Assembly: GCF_003688495.1 (NCBI RefSeq)
Contig: NZ_REFH01000010.1
Location: 248,001-312,000 of the forward strand
Direction of reading: 5' to 3'
From: Flavobacterium weaverense
GTDB lineage: Bacteria; Bacteroidota; Bacteroidia; Flavobacteriales; Flavobacteriaceae
DNA: 64,000 nucleotides
The notes beneath the pieces were generated by a model, which worked only from the letters and a program-made list of their open reading frames with translations, made no database searches and had not been told where the DNA came from. Made by a program: the position numbers and the translations under genes. Positions 25,601 to 34,646 of this stretch are shown piece after piece (the first letter of the stretch is position 1; every line of letters starts with the position of its first letter).

Positions 25601-26924
25601 TTTGTGTCAATGGAATTGGGCCGGTATTGCTCATCGCAAACGTGTTACTATTGTGATAGGAAATAAGCGTCGAAGTTGGTAAATCATCTAATACTCCAGT
25701 AGCAGTTTGAGCCTGATTTATTCCCGCCATAATAATCGCTGAATTTTTACTTAAATCAAAATTATAAAATGGTGTTCCAGTATCGCATAGATAGATATTA
25801 GGAACGGTAGCGATAATTCCTATTTTAGGATAAATTTCAATTGTAATTTCGTCGGTTACTTCGATGCAAGTCGGTTCTTTATAGGCGACACTATAAATAT
25901 GAATTCCAGAACTTACTATTGGTGTGATGTTATTTAAATCTAATGTTTGAGCTGTTTGTGGAGGCGAAAATGCTACTCCATCTTTTTTCCAAATAAAAGT
26001 TGTTCCCGGACTTAATCCGTTTGCTCTTAAGATGGGTAAAGTACTCCCCGGACAAATTGCAGAACCATTTGCTGAAGTGTAATCAAGTCCCAATATATTT
26101 TGCCCAATATTAAAAGTATTTCCTTCTAAAAATATAGCAGAATCGTAGCCTGTATTATTCCCACCATCAGCAATAACAAGCTTAATTCTATACACATGAT
26201 TGACATTCAGGCCATTTGCTGATGCGAGCATTTTGATGGTTTGACCATTGAAATTTGTTGCAGTACCAAATCCAGTACCGTTGAATTTACCAAAATAACT
26301 AGGATTTGCAGAAGGACAATTGGAGTTATATTTAGAATCTCGTATTGTTTCGACAGATATAGGAATAGTTGTGCTAGGGATTACTGCTAGATTTACATTA
26401 GTATTTCCAGCAGTGACATCCTTCAACAAAAATGCAAATGCGTCAGAAAAATTACATTGTGATGTGCCGTACTCTTCTGATGAAAACAGAAATGAAAAAT
26501 TAAAATCGGGAGTTTTTGGTTGGAAATCAAACTCAATATAACTCGCATTTATCGAATTGATCGTTATACCGGATTGCGAAAGTAAATTAGCTTCTAAGTC
26601 TGCATCACCTAACCAACTTGCTATTCCATCACTTAAAATAGAAGTATTGGGACCTGGAATTTTATTTACGTCTCCTGTGCTTAAAACAACACCATTTGCA
26701 AAAGGAAATGCAGGATTTGTATTTTCGAAATAACCTACACCGTTGGAAGAGTTGTAGTTAGTTCCTGTCCTTGATTTGACATTCGTACCCACTACACAAG
26801 GGGAATTAATAAGTACTTTATTTACTAATTGTTCAGGAGTATAATTTGTTGTGTTGACAGTTATTGATTGGGAATAACCGCTATAAAAAACAAATAACAA
26901 TAAAGAAATAATTGTTTTTTTCAT
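22638..26924 (-). CDS. T9SS type B cargo protein with choice-of-anchor L domain
   Basis: A 1428-residue surface or secreted protein. It has a signal peptide (1-18), a choice-of-anchor L domain (about 35-270, with LSTGDVNKIPGPN and FLFSSEEYG), then a long stalk and a C-terminal gliding motility/T9SS type B sorting domain (about 1345-1428: FTPNGDGFNDTWQI, FDRYGKLI, WDGTLNGYPLPADDYWF). Between about 590 and 1220 there are eight imperfect modules of roughly 75-85 residues, each with a Y-x-L-P-x-L/V start, a Y-Y/Y-F site, a GG or GTG turn and an ITTTTTLYVY-like strand ending in a CxxExxF-type pattern. It is likely an adhesin or polymer-binding protein exported by type IX secretion. Confidence 0.9.
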   Translation of the reverse strand: MKKTIISLLLFVFYSGYSQSITVNTTNYTPEQLVNKVLINSPCVVGTNVKSRTGTNYNSSNGVGYFENTNPAFPFANGVVLSTGDVNKIPGPNTSILSDGIASWLGDADLEANLLSQSGITINSINASYIEFDFQPKTPDFNFSFLFSSEEYGTSQCNFSDAFAFLLKDVTAGNTNVNLAVIPSTTIPISVETIRDSKYNSNCPSANPSYFGKFNGTGFGTATNFNGQTIKMLASANGLNVNHVYRIKLVIADGGNNTGYDSAIFLEGNTFNIGQNILGLDYTSANGSAICPGSTLPILRANGLSPGTTFIWKKDGVAFSPPQTAQTLDLNNITPIVSSGIHIYSVAYKEPTCIEVTDEITIEIYPKIGIIATVPNIYLCDTGTPFYNFDLSKNSAIIMAGINQAQTATGVLDDLPTSTLISYHNSNTFAMSNTGPIPLTQTLTLSQSGKVIYARIQNPMTLCFEIRAFQLLVTPSPQIPNNLPDLELCSRNLTETPLKANFNLTSQINLILGTQSPLYTILTFHSSAAGANNNNKIVKLNAGNQFPSANTTLWARLQNISDGSCFTVGSFKLIVNPLPAVDIFSDVFVCNSYRLTALTTSGSQYWTGSNGTGTQLFAGDVITATTNSLYVFNQSGVCTNQDSFNITIIDLDDITPVSKTFCTQYILPALPYGRYYKQAGGPSTSGNIPINSGTVINSAGINRFYVWFEDTTVTPSCIEERAFDITIIPFTVLPNYDNQFGCISYTLPVDNNGGVYYSGPNKTGSILAAGTVITTTTTIYVYKETATSPTNCFSEKSFKIFINLSSISRPTDVNSCSAYILPALRVGEYRTAAAGGGSQVPAGTSINASTTLWYYISGQTCTDSLDFTVTVNIPPLPIIPDTGPQCDVYYLPAVAHSGNYFTGSLGTGRLLPVGSAITTSQKMYFYDKLATGPCYVQEEFQITINNSPAVDSKPVEVIRCGDNYILDDLTNGEYYEFAGGPSATNPILSPGTVITSSKTVYVYAAATAPNTCVSEYSIDILVTFVNDIPDQSSCESFDLPAIVGMGDYYTATGGPYGSGTKLSPPYSPITTTTTLYVYVENNNRVNCTAEDSFTVTIYNSPILNPIAPVTRCESYELPPYIFPVTRYFTNSGGAISSNTEKFPGDVIISSTTIYAYAESGLNSTVTCPSETPISITITDKPKPNLTIPAICIDVDTGIITNANIKSGFTAPRYSFEWKSEDGNIVSTDENFSAAIPGNYTLVVTDLSIFGCTSEIFPFTVIESARPIDVTFTTSGWFTNSQSITIIATPFIGDGSNFLYSLDGGSPQISNIFDNVSSGIHEISVGDGNCGTFTIPLEITLVNSPKYFTPNGDGFNDTWQIKGLPEEENYKLFIFDRYGKLIKELVKNSPGWDGTLNGYPLPADDYWFSLSYTENNIRKEYKSHFSLKR

Positions 26925-27101
26925 CTCTCATTTTGTTAGTTTTGTGGAACCAAAATTGCGAAAACTGAAATTGAAGGTAAAAGATACGGAAATTTTGTCT
27001 TAAGTCGATATATTGAACTAAACTAGTTGCAATATTTTAATTTAGAAATGCTTTTAAAAGGTAATTGACTAACTTTTATAGTCATTATAAGGAATTAGAA
27101 T

Positions 27102-27109
27102 TATATTTG
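27102..27109 (+). promoter_or_regulatory. argS -7 box
   Basis: TATATTTG followed by CA, 18 bp before the argS ATG; matches TAnnTTTG. Confidence 0.6.
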
Positions 27110-27127
27110 CACTCTTAAAATTATATC

Positions 27128-28906
27128 ATGACATTACCACAGATTCTTACGCCCTCGATTCAAAAAGCTGTAAATGCTTTATTTGATGTTGCTATCGATA
27201 AAGTCGAATTTCAAACAACGCGGAAAGAATTTGAAGGAGATATAACAATGGTTATTTTTCCCTTATTAAAATTAGTGAAAAGCAATCCTGTTGAGTTAGG
27301 AAATAAAATTGGAAACTATTTAGTTGAAAATCTGGCTGAGGTTAGTCGTTTCAACGTCGTTTCTGGATTTTTAAATATTGTTGTTTCAGATCAATATTAT
27401 TTGGATTTCTTCGGCAAAATTAAAGATGTTGAGTCTTTTGGTTTCGTAGCTCCTGATCCAAATGAAAAAGCGGTTATGGTGGAATATTCTTCGCCAAATA
27501 CAAATAAACCACTCCATTTAGGTCACGTTAGAAATAATCTATTAGGATATTCAGTTGCTGAAATTATAAAGGCATCTGGTAAAAAAGTATATAAAACTCA
27601 AGTCATCAATGACAGAGGAATTCATATTTGTAAATCAATGTTGGCGTGGCAGAAATTCGGCAACGGACAAACTCCAGAATCAACAGGTTTAAAAGGAGAT
27701 AAATTAGTTGGTAACTACTATGTTGCTTTCGATAAAGCGTACAAAGTTGAAATAGCGCAACTGATGGACGCAGGTAAAACCGAAGAAGAAGCTAAAAAGC
27801 AAGCACCAATCATTGTACAGGCACAAGAGATGTTACTAAAATGGGAAGCGGGAGATGATGAAGTGATCAAGCTTTGGAAAATGATGAACCAATGGGTTTA
27901 TGATGGTTTTGCTATTAGCTACAAGAATCTAGGTGTAGATTTTGACACGTATTATTATGAAAGTAACACTTATTTATTAGGAAAAGATGTTGTTCAAATA
28001 GGTTTAGATAAAGGTGTTTTCGAAAAAGATCCTGACGGTTCCGTGTGGATTGATTTAACAGAAGAAGGTCTTGATCGCAAAATTGTTTTGCGTTCTGACG
28101 GAACTGCCGTTTACATGACTCAAGATATTGGAACAGCAATACAACGTGTTAAAGATTTTCCTGATGTAGGCGGAATGGTTTATACTGTAGGAAATGAGCA
28201 AGATTATCACTTTAAAGTGTTATTCTTAATCTTGAAAAAATTAGGTTTTGATTGGTCTAAGAACTTATTCCATTTGTCTTACGGAATGGTAGATTTACCA
28301 TCTGGGAAAATGAAAAGTCGTGAAGGAACAGTTGTCGATGCTGATGATTTGATGCAAGAAATGACCGATACTGCTCAAAAAATTGCTGAAGACTTAGGTA
28401 AATTAGATACCTATTCAGTTGAAGAAAAAGCTAAATTATACAACACTATAGGTCTGGGAGCTTTGAAATACTATATTTTAAAAGTAGATCCTAAAAAACG
28501 AATATTGTTTAATCCTGAGGAATCTGTTGATTTTGCAGGAAATACTGGTCCGTTTATTCAATATACATATGCTCGAATTCAATCGATCATTCGTAAAGCT
28601 AATTTTGATTTTTCAAATAAATCTCAGATAGAAACGCTTCACGAAAAGGAAAAAGCATTAGTGAAACAATTAGAGTTGTTTCCTGAAGTGATTCAAAATG
28701 CAGCACAACACCATAGTCCAGCTTTATTAGCTAATTATACGTATGATTTAGTTCGTGAATATAACTCATTCTATCAAGCAGTTCCTATTTTAGGCGAGGA
28801 AGATTTAGAGAAGAAAATATTCAGAGTACAACTCTCTAAAAAAGTAGCCGATGTAATTGCATCTTCATTCAAATTACTAGGAATAAATGTTCCAGATAGA
28901 ATGTAA
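27128..28906 (+). CDS. argS: Arginyl-tRNA synthetase
   Basis: 592 residues, normal length for ArgRS. Class I signatures are visible: the HIGH-type HLGHVRNN (130-137) after EYSSPNTNKPLH, and GKMKSREGTVVDADDL near residue 395 in the KMSKS position. An N-terminal additional domain (1-100) and C-terminal DALR anticodon-binding domain (from about 470, FIQYTYARIQSI) complete it. It charges tRNA-Arg in the cytoplasm. Monocistronic, with promoter and terminator around it. Confidence 0.97.
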   Translation: MTLPQILTPSIQKAVNALFDVAIDKVEFQTTRKEFEGDITMVIFPLLKLVKSNPVELGNKIGNYLVENLAEVSRFNVVSGFLNIVVSDQYYLDFFGKIKDVESFGFVAPDPNEKAVMVEYSSPNTNKPLHLGHVRNNLLGYSVAEIIKASGKKVYKTQVINDRGIHICKSMLAWQKFGNGQTPESTGLKGDKLVGNYYVAFDKAYKVEIAQLMDAGKTEEEAKKQAPIIVQAQEMLLKWEAGDDEVIKLWKMMNQWVYDGFAISYKNLGVDFDTYYYESNTYLLGKDVVQIGLDKGVFEKDPDGSVWIDLTEEGLDRKIVLRSDGTAVYMTQDIGTAIQRVKDFPDVGGMVYTVGNEQDYHFKVLFLILKKLGFDWSKNLFHLSYGMVDLPSGKMKSREGTVVDADDLMQEMTDTAQKIAEDLGKLDTYSVEEKAKLYNTIGLGALKYYILKVDPKKRILFNPEESVDFAGNTGPFIQYTYARIQSIIRKANFDFSNKSQIETLHEKEKALVKQLELFPEVIQNAAQHHSPALLANYTYDLVREYNSFYQAVPILGEEDLEKKIFRVQLSKKVADVIASSFKLLGINVPDRM

Positions 28907-28927
28907 AACAGTCTATAGATTTTTAAA

Positions 28928-28959
28928 AAACGATTTCGTAATGAGGTCGTTTTTTTTTG
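28928..28959 (+). terminator. argS terminator
   Basis: AAACGA and TCGTTT arms about 13 nt apart, followed by nine T, 20 bp past the argS stop. The stem is short, so strength is uncertain. Confidence 0.6.
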
Positions 28960-29183
28960 TTTATGATTGTAACTAACGATAGCTAATATTGCTTTCTTGC
29001 TAGCTATTGACATAGGAATAATTGAGAAAATAACTTTCTAAATTCACGAATTCGAGTACCTAAGAATTTTGCTAAAATAATGGTTAGTTAAAAATTCTTA
29101 AAAATGCTATTAAAGAATTACTGTTATAACTAAAAGCTCTACGATTTTAGGTAAAAATGCTATCCAATTAAGTACTATTCTAA

Positions 29184-29213
29184 TTGCCTAATTATCTAAT
29201 TAGTTTATCTTTG
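29184..29213 (+). promoter_or_regulatory. ffh promoter (full Bacteroidota consensus)
   Basis: TTG at 29184-29186, exactly 19 nt, then TATCTTTG at 29206-29213. This is the best-formed promoter in the window. The ATG follows 22 bp after the -7 box. Confidence 0.8.
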
Positions 29214-29235
29214 CATTTCTAAATAAATCAATACT

Positions 29236-30585
29236 ATGTTCGATAATTTAAGCGATAAACTAGATAAAGCCTTTCATATACTTAAAGGTCACGGAAAAAT
29301 CACCGAAGTAAATGTAGCCGAAACGCTAAAAGAAGTTCGTAGAGCCTTGCTTGACGCCGATGTTAACTTTAAAATTGCTAAAGATTTTACTACTAAAGTA
29401 AAAGAAAAAGCAATAGGACAAGATGTATTAACAACACTTCAGCCAGGTCAATTATTAGTAAAGTTAGTTAAAGATGAATTAACCGAATTAATGGGTGGTG
29501 ATGTTGTTGGAATTAATCTTTCAGGAAATCCTACAGTAATCTTGATGTCTGGTCTACAAGGATCAGGGAAAACTACTTTCTCTGGAAAACTAGCTAATTA
29601 TCTTCTTACTAAAAAGAATAAAAAACCGTTATTAGTTGCTTGTGATATCTACCGTCCAGCAGCAATCCAGCAATTATATGTTGTAGGAGATTCAATAGGG
29701 GTTGAGGTTTACTCAGAACCAGAAAATAAAAATCCTGTTGAAATTGCTGAAAACGCGATTAAGCATGCTAAGGCAAATGGTTTTAATGTTGTAATTGTAG
29801 ATACAGCAGGTCGTTTAGCGGTTGACGAGGAAATGATGAATGAAATTGAGCGCGTACACAAAGCGATACAACCTCATGAGACATTATTTGTAGTTGATGC
29901 AATGACAGGTCAAGATGCTGTAAATACCGCAAAAACATTCAACGAAAGATTAAATTTTGACGGTGTAATTTTAACTAAATTAGATGGTGATACTCGTGGT
30001 GGAGCTGCGATTTCAATTAAATCTGTAGTTAATAAACCAATTAAATTTGTCGGTACTGGTGAAAAGATGGATGCTATTGATGTATTCTATCCTATTCGTA
30101 TGGCCGAAAGAATTTTAGGGATGGGTGATGTTGTGTCTTTAGTTGAAAGAGCTCAAGAGCAATTTGACGAAGATGAAGCGAGAAAAATCCAAAAGAAAAT
30201 TGCTAAAAATGAATTCGGTTTTGACGATTTCCTTTCTCAAATACAGCAAGTAAAGAAAATGGGTAATATGAAAGACTTGGTTGGAATGATACCAGGTGCT
30301 TCAAAAGCCATGAAAGATGTAGAAATAGAAGATGATGCTTTCAAACATATTGAAGCAATTATTCATTCAATGACTCCGATCGAAAGAAGTAAACCCGCTT
30401 TAATCGATGTCAAAAGAAAAGCTAGAATTGCAAAAGGTTCTGGAACAAAAATCGAACAGGTCAATCAATTGATGAAGCAGTTTGAGCAGATGAGTAAGAT
30501 GATGAAAATGATGCAAGGTCCAGGAGGAAAGAACTTGATGAAAATGATGGGCGGAATGAAAGGCGGAATGCCAGGAATGAAATAA
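29236..30585 (+). CDS. ffh: Signal recognition particle protein Ffh
   Basis: 449 residues with the NG domain (N: 1-95; GTPase P-loop GLQGSGKTT at 106-114, DIYRPAAIQQL, DTAGR and TKLDGDTRGG) and a methionine-rich M domain (from about 320, ending MMKMMQGPGGKNLMKMM). Ffh binds signal sequences with 4.5S RNA and docks with FtsY to target membrane proteins. The 4.5S RNA gene was not found in this window. Confidence 0.97.
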   Translation: MFDNLSDKLDKAFHILKGHGKITEVNVAETLKEVRRALLDADVNFKIAKDFTTKVKEKAIGQDVLTTLQPGQLLVKLVKDELTELMGGDVVGINLSGNPTVILMSGLQGSGKTTFSGKLANYLLTKKNKKPLLVACDIYRPAAIQQLYVVGDSIGVEVYSEPENKNPVEIAENAIKHAKANGFNVVIVDTAGRLAVDEEMMNEIERVHKAIQPHETLFVVDAMTGQDAVNTAKTFNERLNFDGVILTKLDGDTRGGAAISIKSVVNKPIKFVGTGEKMDAIDVFYPIRMAERILGMGDVVSLVERAQEQFDEDEARKIQKKIAKNEFGFDDFLSQIQQVKKMGNMKDLVGMIPGASKAMKDVEIEDDAFKHIEAIIHSMTPIERSKPALIDVKRKARIAKGSGTKIEQVNQLMKQFEQMSKMMKMMQGPGGKNLMKMMGGMKGGMPGMK

Positions 30586-30590
30586 TATTT

Positions 30591-30647
30591 TTGAGGTTTA
30601 AAGATTCAAACTACTTGAAGCTTTAAACCTCAATTTTTTAATAAAAC
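30591..30647 (+). terminator. ffh terminator
   Basis: TTGAGGTTTAAAG and CTTTAAACCTCAA form a 13-bp stem around a loop of about 17 nt, followed by a T-run. It starts 6 bp past the ffh stop codon. Confidence 0.8.
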
Positions 30648-30738
30648 AATTACAACAAATACTCAGTTACTATTTTTTGTTTCGAATTTCAAAATGAATT
30701 TTTAACTGAAAAATAGTAAGCTCTAAATTAAAATAAAA

Positions 30739-31620
30739 ATGCAACTACTAGACGGAAAAAAAACAGCGGAAGATATTAAAAGTGAAATCGCTGTTGAAGT
30801 ACAAAAAATGAAAGATAAAGGCGAGAAAGTGCCGCATTTAGCAGCCTTAATTGTTGGAAATGATGGAGCTAGTTTAACTTACGTGGGAAGTAAAGTAAAG
30901 GCTTGTGAAAGAGTAGGATTTGAGTCTACTTTAGTTAAAATGCCTAGTACGACTACGGAAATTGAATTGCTTAAAAAAATAAAAGAATTAAACGAGAACG
31001 ACAACATTGATGGCTTCATCGTTCAATTGCCTTTGCCAGAACAAATTGATGAGCAAAAAGTATTGATGGCAGTGGACCCAAGTAAAGATGTGGATGGATT
31101 TCATCCAGAGAATTTTGGAAAAATGGCATTAGACATGACGACTTTTATTCCAGCAACTCCTTTTGGAATTCTAGAGTTATTAGAAAGATATGAAGTAGAA
31201 ACTAAAGGTAAACATACTGTTGTTATAGGTCGCAGTCATATTGTGGGAAGGCCAATGAGTATTTTAATGGGAAGAAAAGGGTTTCCTGGAAATTCAACGG
31301 TAACTTTGACACACAGTTACACTAAAAATATTGAGGAAATTACAATTCAAGCAGATATTATAATAACGGCTTTAGGAGTGCCTAATTACTTAAAAGCGAA
31401 TATGGTTAAAGAAGGTGTTGTTGTGATCGATGTAGGTATTACGCGCGTTCCTGATGAGACTCACGCTAAGGGATACGTAATTACTGGTGATGTTGATTTT
31501 GATGAGGTAAGTAAAAAAGCTTCATTTATCACTCCAGTTCCTGGTGGAGTAGGACCTATGACTATTGCAATGCTATTGAAAAACACACTTTTAGCAAGAG
31601 AAATGAAGAGAAATAAATAA
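30739..31620 (+). CDS. folD: Bifunctional methylenetetrahydrofolate dehydrogenase/cyclohydrolase
   Basis: 293 residues. The catalytic segment LTYVGSKVKACERVGF places the Tyr48 and Lys52 pair, followed by DGFIVQLPLPEQID and KDVDGFHPEN; the NADP-binding part has GRSHIVGRPM and the C-terminal PGGVGPMTIAMLL. FolD interconverts methylene-, methenyl- and 10-formyl-tetrahydrofolate for one-carbon metabolism. It follows the ffh terminator and has its own terminator. Confidence 0.97.
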   Translation: MQLLDGKKTAEDIKSEIAVEVQKMKDKGEKVPHLAALIVGNDGASLTYVGSKVKACERVGFESTLVKMPSTTTEIELLKKIKELNENDNIDGFIVQLPLPEQIDEQKVLMAVDPSKDVDGFHPENFGKMALDMTTFIPATPFGILELLERYEVETKGKHTVVIGRSHIVGRPMSILMGRKGFPGNSTVTLTHSYTKNIEEITIQADIIITALGVPNYLKANMVKEGVVVIDVGITRVPDETHAKGYVITGDVDFDEVSKKASFITPVPGGVGPMTIAMLLKNTLLAREMKRNK

Positions 31621-31642
31621 AATTATATTTTAAATTTAATGA

Positions 31643-31673
31643 AGAGCCTTAAATGAAAGTTTAAGGCTTTTTT
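31643..31673 (+). terminator. folD terminator
   Basis: AGAGCCTTAAA-TGAAAG-TTTAAGGCTTTTTT; it starts 23 bp past the stop codon. Confidence 0.85.
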
Positions 31674-31731
31674 GGTCTTAATAAAATAATAAAAAGATAA
31701 ATAGGGTGATGCTTAAATAAAATTTAAATAA

Positions 31732-31739
31732 TACTTTTG
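31732..31739 (+). promoter_or_regulatory. corA -7 box
   Basis: TACTTTTG followed by CA, 114 bp before the corA ATG. This gives corA one of the longer leaders in the window, holding an 11-codon frame (31767-31799) and a CTTGAT-AAAAT-ATCAAG hairpin (31807-31823). Confidence 0.55.
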
Positions 31740-31853
31740 CACCACTTAAAAAAAACAGCCTTTAAAATGGACGACTATTATTCGGAAATGTTGAACTAAT
31801 GTAGCACTTGATAAAATATCAAGAGGCTATATATGAACCTATAGAATTTTGAT

Positions 31854-32780
31854 ATGAGAGCTTTTTACAAAAACAATAACGGATTAATGTCCATTAACGA
31901 ATGGATTCCAAACTGCTGGATAAATATTGAATGTCCAACTGAAGCAGAAAAAAAATACGTACTTGAAGATTTAGAAGTTCCCGAAGCTTTTTATAATGAT
32001 ATTGAAGATATTGATGAACGACCACGAATCGAAATCGAGAATGGTTGGACCTTAATTATCATGCGTATTCCAGTTAAAAGTAACGATGTTAAATTACCTT
32101 TCCACACCATTCCTGTTGGTATTATTTTTAAAGACGCGATTTGCTTGACGATTAGTTTTCATAAAACGGAAATGTTATCAGATTTTGTAACCTACACTAA
32201 GCGTAAGAACATCGATATCAAGGATAATTTTGACTTAGTTTTGAAATTGTTATTGTCATCTAGTGTTTGGTTTTTAAAATACTTAAAACAAGTAAATCAA
32301 AAAATTAAATTAGCCGAAGACAATTTGGAGAAATCCATAAAAAATGAAGAGCTACAAGCTTTACTCCAAATTGAAAAGTGCTTGGTCTTTTTTATGACTT
32401 CGTTAAAAGGGAATGATATTCTTTTACATCGAATCAAGAATATTAAATCTCAACGTGAATTTTTTGATTTTGATTTGCTGGAAGATGTTGAAATTGAATT
32501 GCGCCAAGCTCAAGAAACCACAAATATTTACAGTGATATCTTAACGGGAACGATGGATGCATACGCTTCTGTGATTTCAAATAATATGAATACAATAATG
32601 AAACAAATGACTTCAATATCGATCATACTAATGATTCCAACATTGATTGCCAGTTTATATGGGATGAATGTGCCTAATTCATTAGAGGATAATAAATACG
32701 GCATGTGGATTTTGATTGCAGTTTCGATTTTGCTTTCAGCTTCTGGAGTGTTTTTATTTAAAAGAAAAAGATGGTTTTAA
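31854..32780 (+). CDS. corA: CorA family magnesium/cobalt transporter
   Basis: 308 residues: a cytoplasmic N-terminal domain, a long alpha-helical stretch (about 120-240) and two C-terminal transmembrane helices joined by the pore signature YGMN (269-272) with the loop VPNSLEDNKYG. The tail KRKRWF is basic. CorA proteins form pentameric Mg2+ channels in the inner membrane. The upstream leader is discussed in the findings; the gene ends in a bidirectional terminator shared with rluF. Confidence 0.9.
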   Translation: MRAFYKNNNGLMSINEWIPNCWINIECPTEAEKKYVLEDLEVPEAFYNDIEDIDERPRIEIENGWTLIIMRIPVKSNDVKLPFHTIPVGIIFKDAICLTISFHKTEMLSDFVTYTKRKNIDIKDNFDLVLKLLLSSSVWFLKYLKQVNQKIKLAEDNLEKSIKNEELQALLQIEKCLVFFMTSLKGNDILLHRIKNIKSQREFFDFDLLEDVEIELRQAQETTNIYSDILTGTMDAYASVISNNMNTIMKQMTSISIILMIPTLIASLYGMNVPNSLEDNKYGMWILIAVSILLSASGVFLFKRKRWF

Positions 32781-32787
32781 GCCTATA

Positions 32788-32825
32788 AAAAAAGCGTTTC
32801 AATACTGTTGAAACGCTTTTTTATT
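32788..32825. terminator. Bidirectional terminator between corA and rluF
   Basis: AAAAAAGCGTTTCAA-TACTG-TTGAAACGCTTTTTT; A-run and T-run make it usable from both strands, which suits the convergent genes. Confidence 0.9.
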
Positions 32826-32827
32826 TT

Positions 32828-33640
32828 TTAATAATCTCCTTTATTTTTAAACCTAGGGTCCTCTCTTTTTATGAATTCTGTTCTTCTTCTTGGCTTTTCC
32901 TCTTCTGGTATACTTCCTTCTTCAGTTTTGATTGATGGTTCAATTAGTTGATTCATTTCTATGATTTCGGCATCGGTAAGATCACGATAACGACCTACAG
33001 GAATATCAAGTGAAATATTGATAATTCTAATACGTTTAAGAGCTGTAACTTCATATCCAAGATATTCGGTCATTCTCCTAATTTGGCGATTTAAACCTTG
33101 TGTCAAAATGATTTTAAAAATAAATTTACTAATTTGTTCAACCTTGCATTTTTTAGTAATAGTATCTAATATTGGAACTCCATTACCCATTCTTTCTATA
33201 AAGCGATCAGTGATAGGTTTATTTACGGTTACCGTATATTCTTTTTCGTGATTATTTCTTGCTCGCAATATCTTGTTTACAATATCACCGTCATTAGTCA
33301 TGAAAATTAATCCTTCACTTGCTTTGTCTAATCTTCCAATAGGAAATATGCGCTTTGGATAATTGATGTAATCTACAATGTTATGGCGAACCTCTAAATT
33401 TGTGGTGCATTCAATACCAACTGGCTTATTAAAAGCGAGATAGACCGGTTTTTCATTTTTCTCTCTAATTAATTTGCCGTCTATACGAACTTCGTCACTC
33501 GGTGAAACTTTAGTTCCTAATTCTGGTACGATTCCATTAATGGTTACGCGACCTTCTTCAATTATTTTATCCGCTTCACGACGAGAGCAATATCCAGTTT
33601 CTCCTATGAATTTATTAAGGCGTTTTAGATTTTCTTCCAT
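32828..33640 (-). CDS. rluF: 23S rRNA pseudouridine synthase RluF
   Basis: 270 residues: an N-terminal S4 RNA-binding domain (5-55, [20 protein letters not shown]) and a pseudouridine synthase domain with the catalytic motif [11 protein letters not shown] (Asp105). [13 protein letters not shown] and [16 protein letters not shown] match the RluF subgroup, which modifies U2604 of 23S rRNA (E. coli numbering) and can also act on U2605. The C-terminal tail is charged and basic. A -7 box lies only 4 bp before the start codon. Confidence 0.9.
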   Translation of the reverse strand: MEENLKRLNKFIGETGYCSRREADKIIEEGRVTINGIVPELGTKVSPSDEVRIDGKLIREKNEKPVYLAFNKPVGIECTTNLEVRHNIVDYINYPKRIFPIGRLDKASEGLIFMTNDGDIVNKILRARNNHEKEYTVTVNKPITDRFIERMGNGVPILDTITKKCKVEQISKFIFKIILTQGLNRQIRRMTEYLGYEVTALKRIRIINISLDIPVGRYRDLTDAEIIEMNQLIEPSIKTEEGSIPEEEKPRRRTEFIKREDPRFKNKGDY

Positions 33641-33644
33641 ATTG

Positions 33645-33652
33645 CAAAAGTA
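33645..33652 (-). promoter_or_regulatory. rluF -7 box, leaderless arrangement
   Basis: Minus-strand TACTTTTG is followed by CAAT and then the rluF ATG, leaving no space for a ribosome binding site. No alternative Met is available in the S4 domain. Confidence 0.55.
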
Positions 33653-33802
33653 AGCAATTTGATAATTAGATATTGTGAAATTTAGAAAATAGAAGTGCTT
33701 AAGTTTTTAAGATATAAAACAAAGTGAGCTATCATTGGAAGTTGATATCACAATAAATAAATAATGTTTGGTAGAAAACAGGGTACAAAAATCTGAGGCA
33801 AA

Positions 33803-34645
33803 TCAATCAAATAAAAACTGACTTACTTTTTTATAAAGTTGGTCATCATGCATGCTGTGCCCTAATCCTTTAGTTTCAATAAAAACAGCATTTTTCCATG
33901 CACTTTTAATTTTTTGTGACTCTTCAAATCGAACTATTTCATCGTCAAAGTCGTGTGCAATTAGTCCTTTAATATTTAGTTTTGAGGCAAATACTTTACC
34001 TGAAAATTGGTCTAAGCTAAGTTTGAAATTATCTAAATAATAGGCTTCTAAAGATTTAAAAATTCTTTTGTTTAAGCTTAGAAGGTTGATGTAATTATTA
34101 AGAATAATATTGAAGTCGCTAGGTGATCCCAAAACAACCATTTTTTCCAAGATGTCGTTTTGGTAAACGGATTGATAATAGAGACACGCTTTTCCTCCAA
34201 GAGAATGCCCTATTAAATACTGTGGTTTAAATTTTTTAACAGCGATATTAATAAAAGCTGCATACTGAGGAATATTAAATTCTTTTCCACTTGATAAGCC
34301 GTGAGCAGGCGCATCTATCGCAATTATTGTACTTCCTGATTTTTGTAGATAAGGAAGCATTGTTTCCCAGCGTGAGGCGTTACTTTCCCATCCGTGTACT
34401 AAAAGAATGGTATTTTTATTTCCTTTCCAAGTGTAAGTTTGGATCGAATCTCCATCGAGGTGGAATGTTTCAGCTTCGGCTTTTGAGAGTATTTCTGGTA
34501 GTTTGTCTTTATGAAGTTTGCCGTCTCTTGGTTCACTGAAAAGAGCGTAAGCTAATCGCGATGCTTTCTTTGGAAATACAAAACTTAAAGTGTTAATGTA
34601 AACTCCAATAGACTTAGTGAAAAGAAAGTAAATTAATTTTTTCAT
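33803..34645 (-). CDS. Alpha/beta hydrolase
   Basis: 280 residues with an alpha/beta hydrolase fold: HGWESNASRWE (oxyanion region, 84-94), DAPAHGLSSG, the nucleophile Ser148 in GHSLGGKA, an acid near HDFDDEIV (about 233) and His263 in GLGHSMH. The N-terminal 30 residues are hydrophobic or basic but without a clear cleavage site. The substrate is unknown. The gene begins directly at the T-run of the terminator that follows the upstream zinc-ribbon-type gene, so its expression may rely on read-through. Confidence 0.8.
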   Translation of the reverse strand: MKKLIYFLFTKSIGVYINTLSFVFPKKASRLAYALFSEPRDGKLHKDKLPEILSKAEAETFHLDGDSIQTYTWKGNKNTILLVHGWESNASRWETMLPYLQKSGSTIIAIDAPAHGLSSGKEFNIPQYAAFINIAVKKFKPQYLIGHSLGGKACLYYQSVYQNDILEKMVVLGSPSDFNIILNNYINLLSLNKRIFKSLEAYYLDNFKLSLDQFSGKVFASKLNIKGLIAHDFDDEIVRFEESQKIKSAWKNAVFIETKGLGHSMHDDQLYKKVSQFLFD

Positions 34646-34646
34646 A

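Larger units (their letters stand above)
28907..29235. other. Intergenic region between argS and ffh, 329 bp
   Basis: Holds the argS terminator at its left end and the ffh promoter at its right end. The middle is AT-rich and shows nothing else. Confidence 0.6.
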
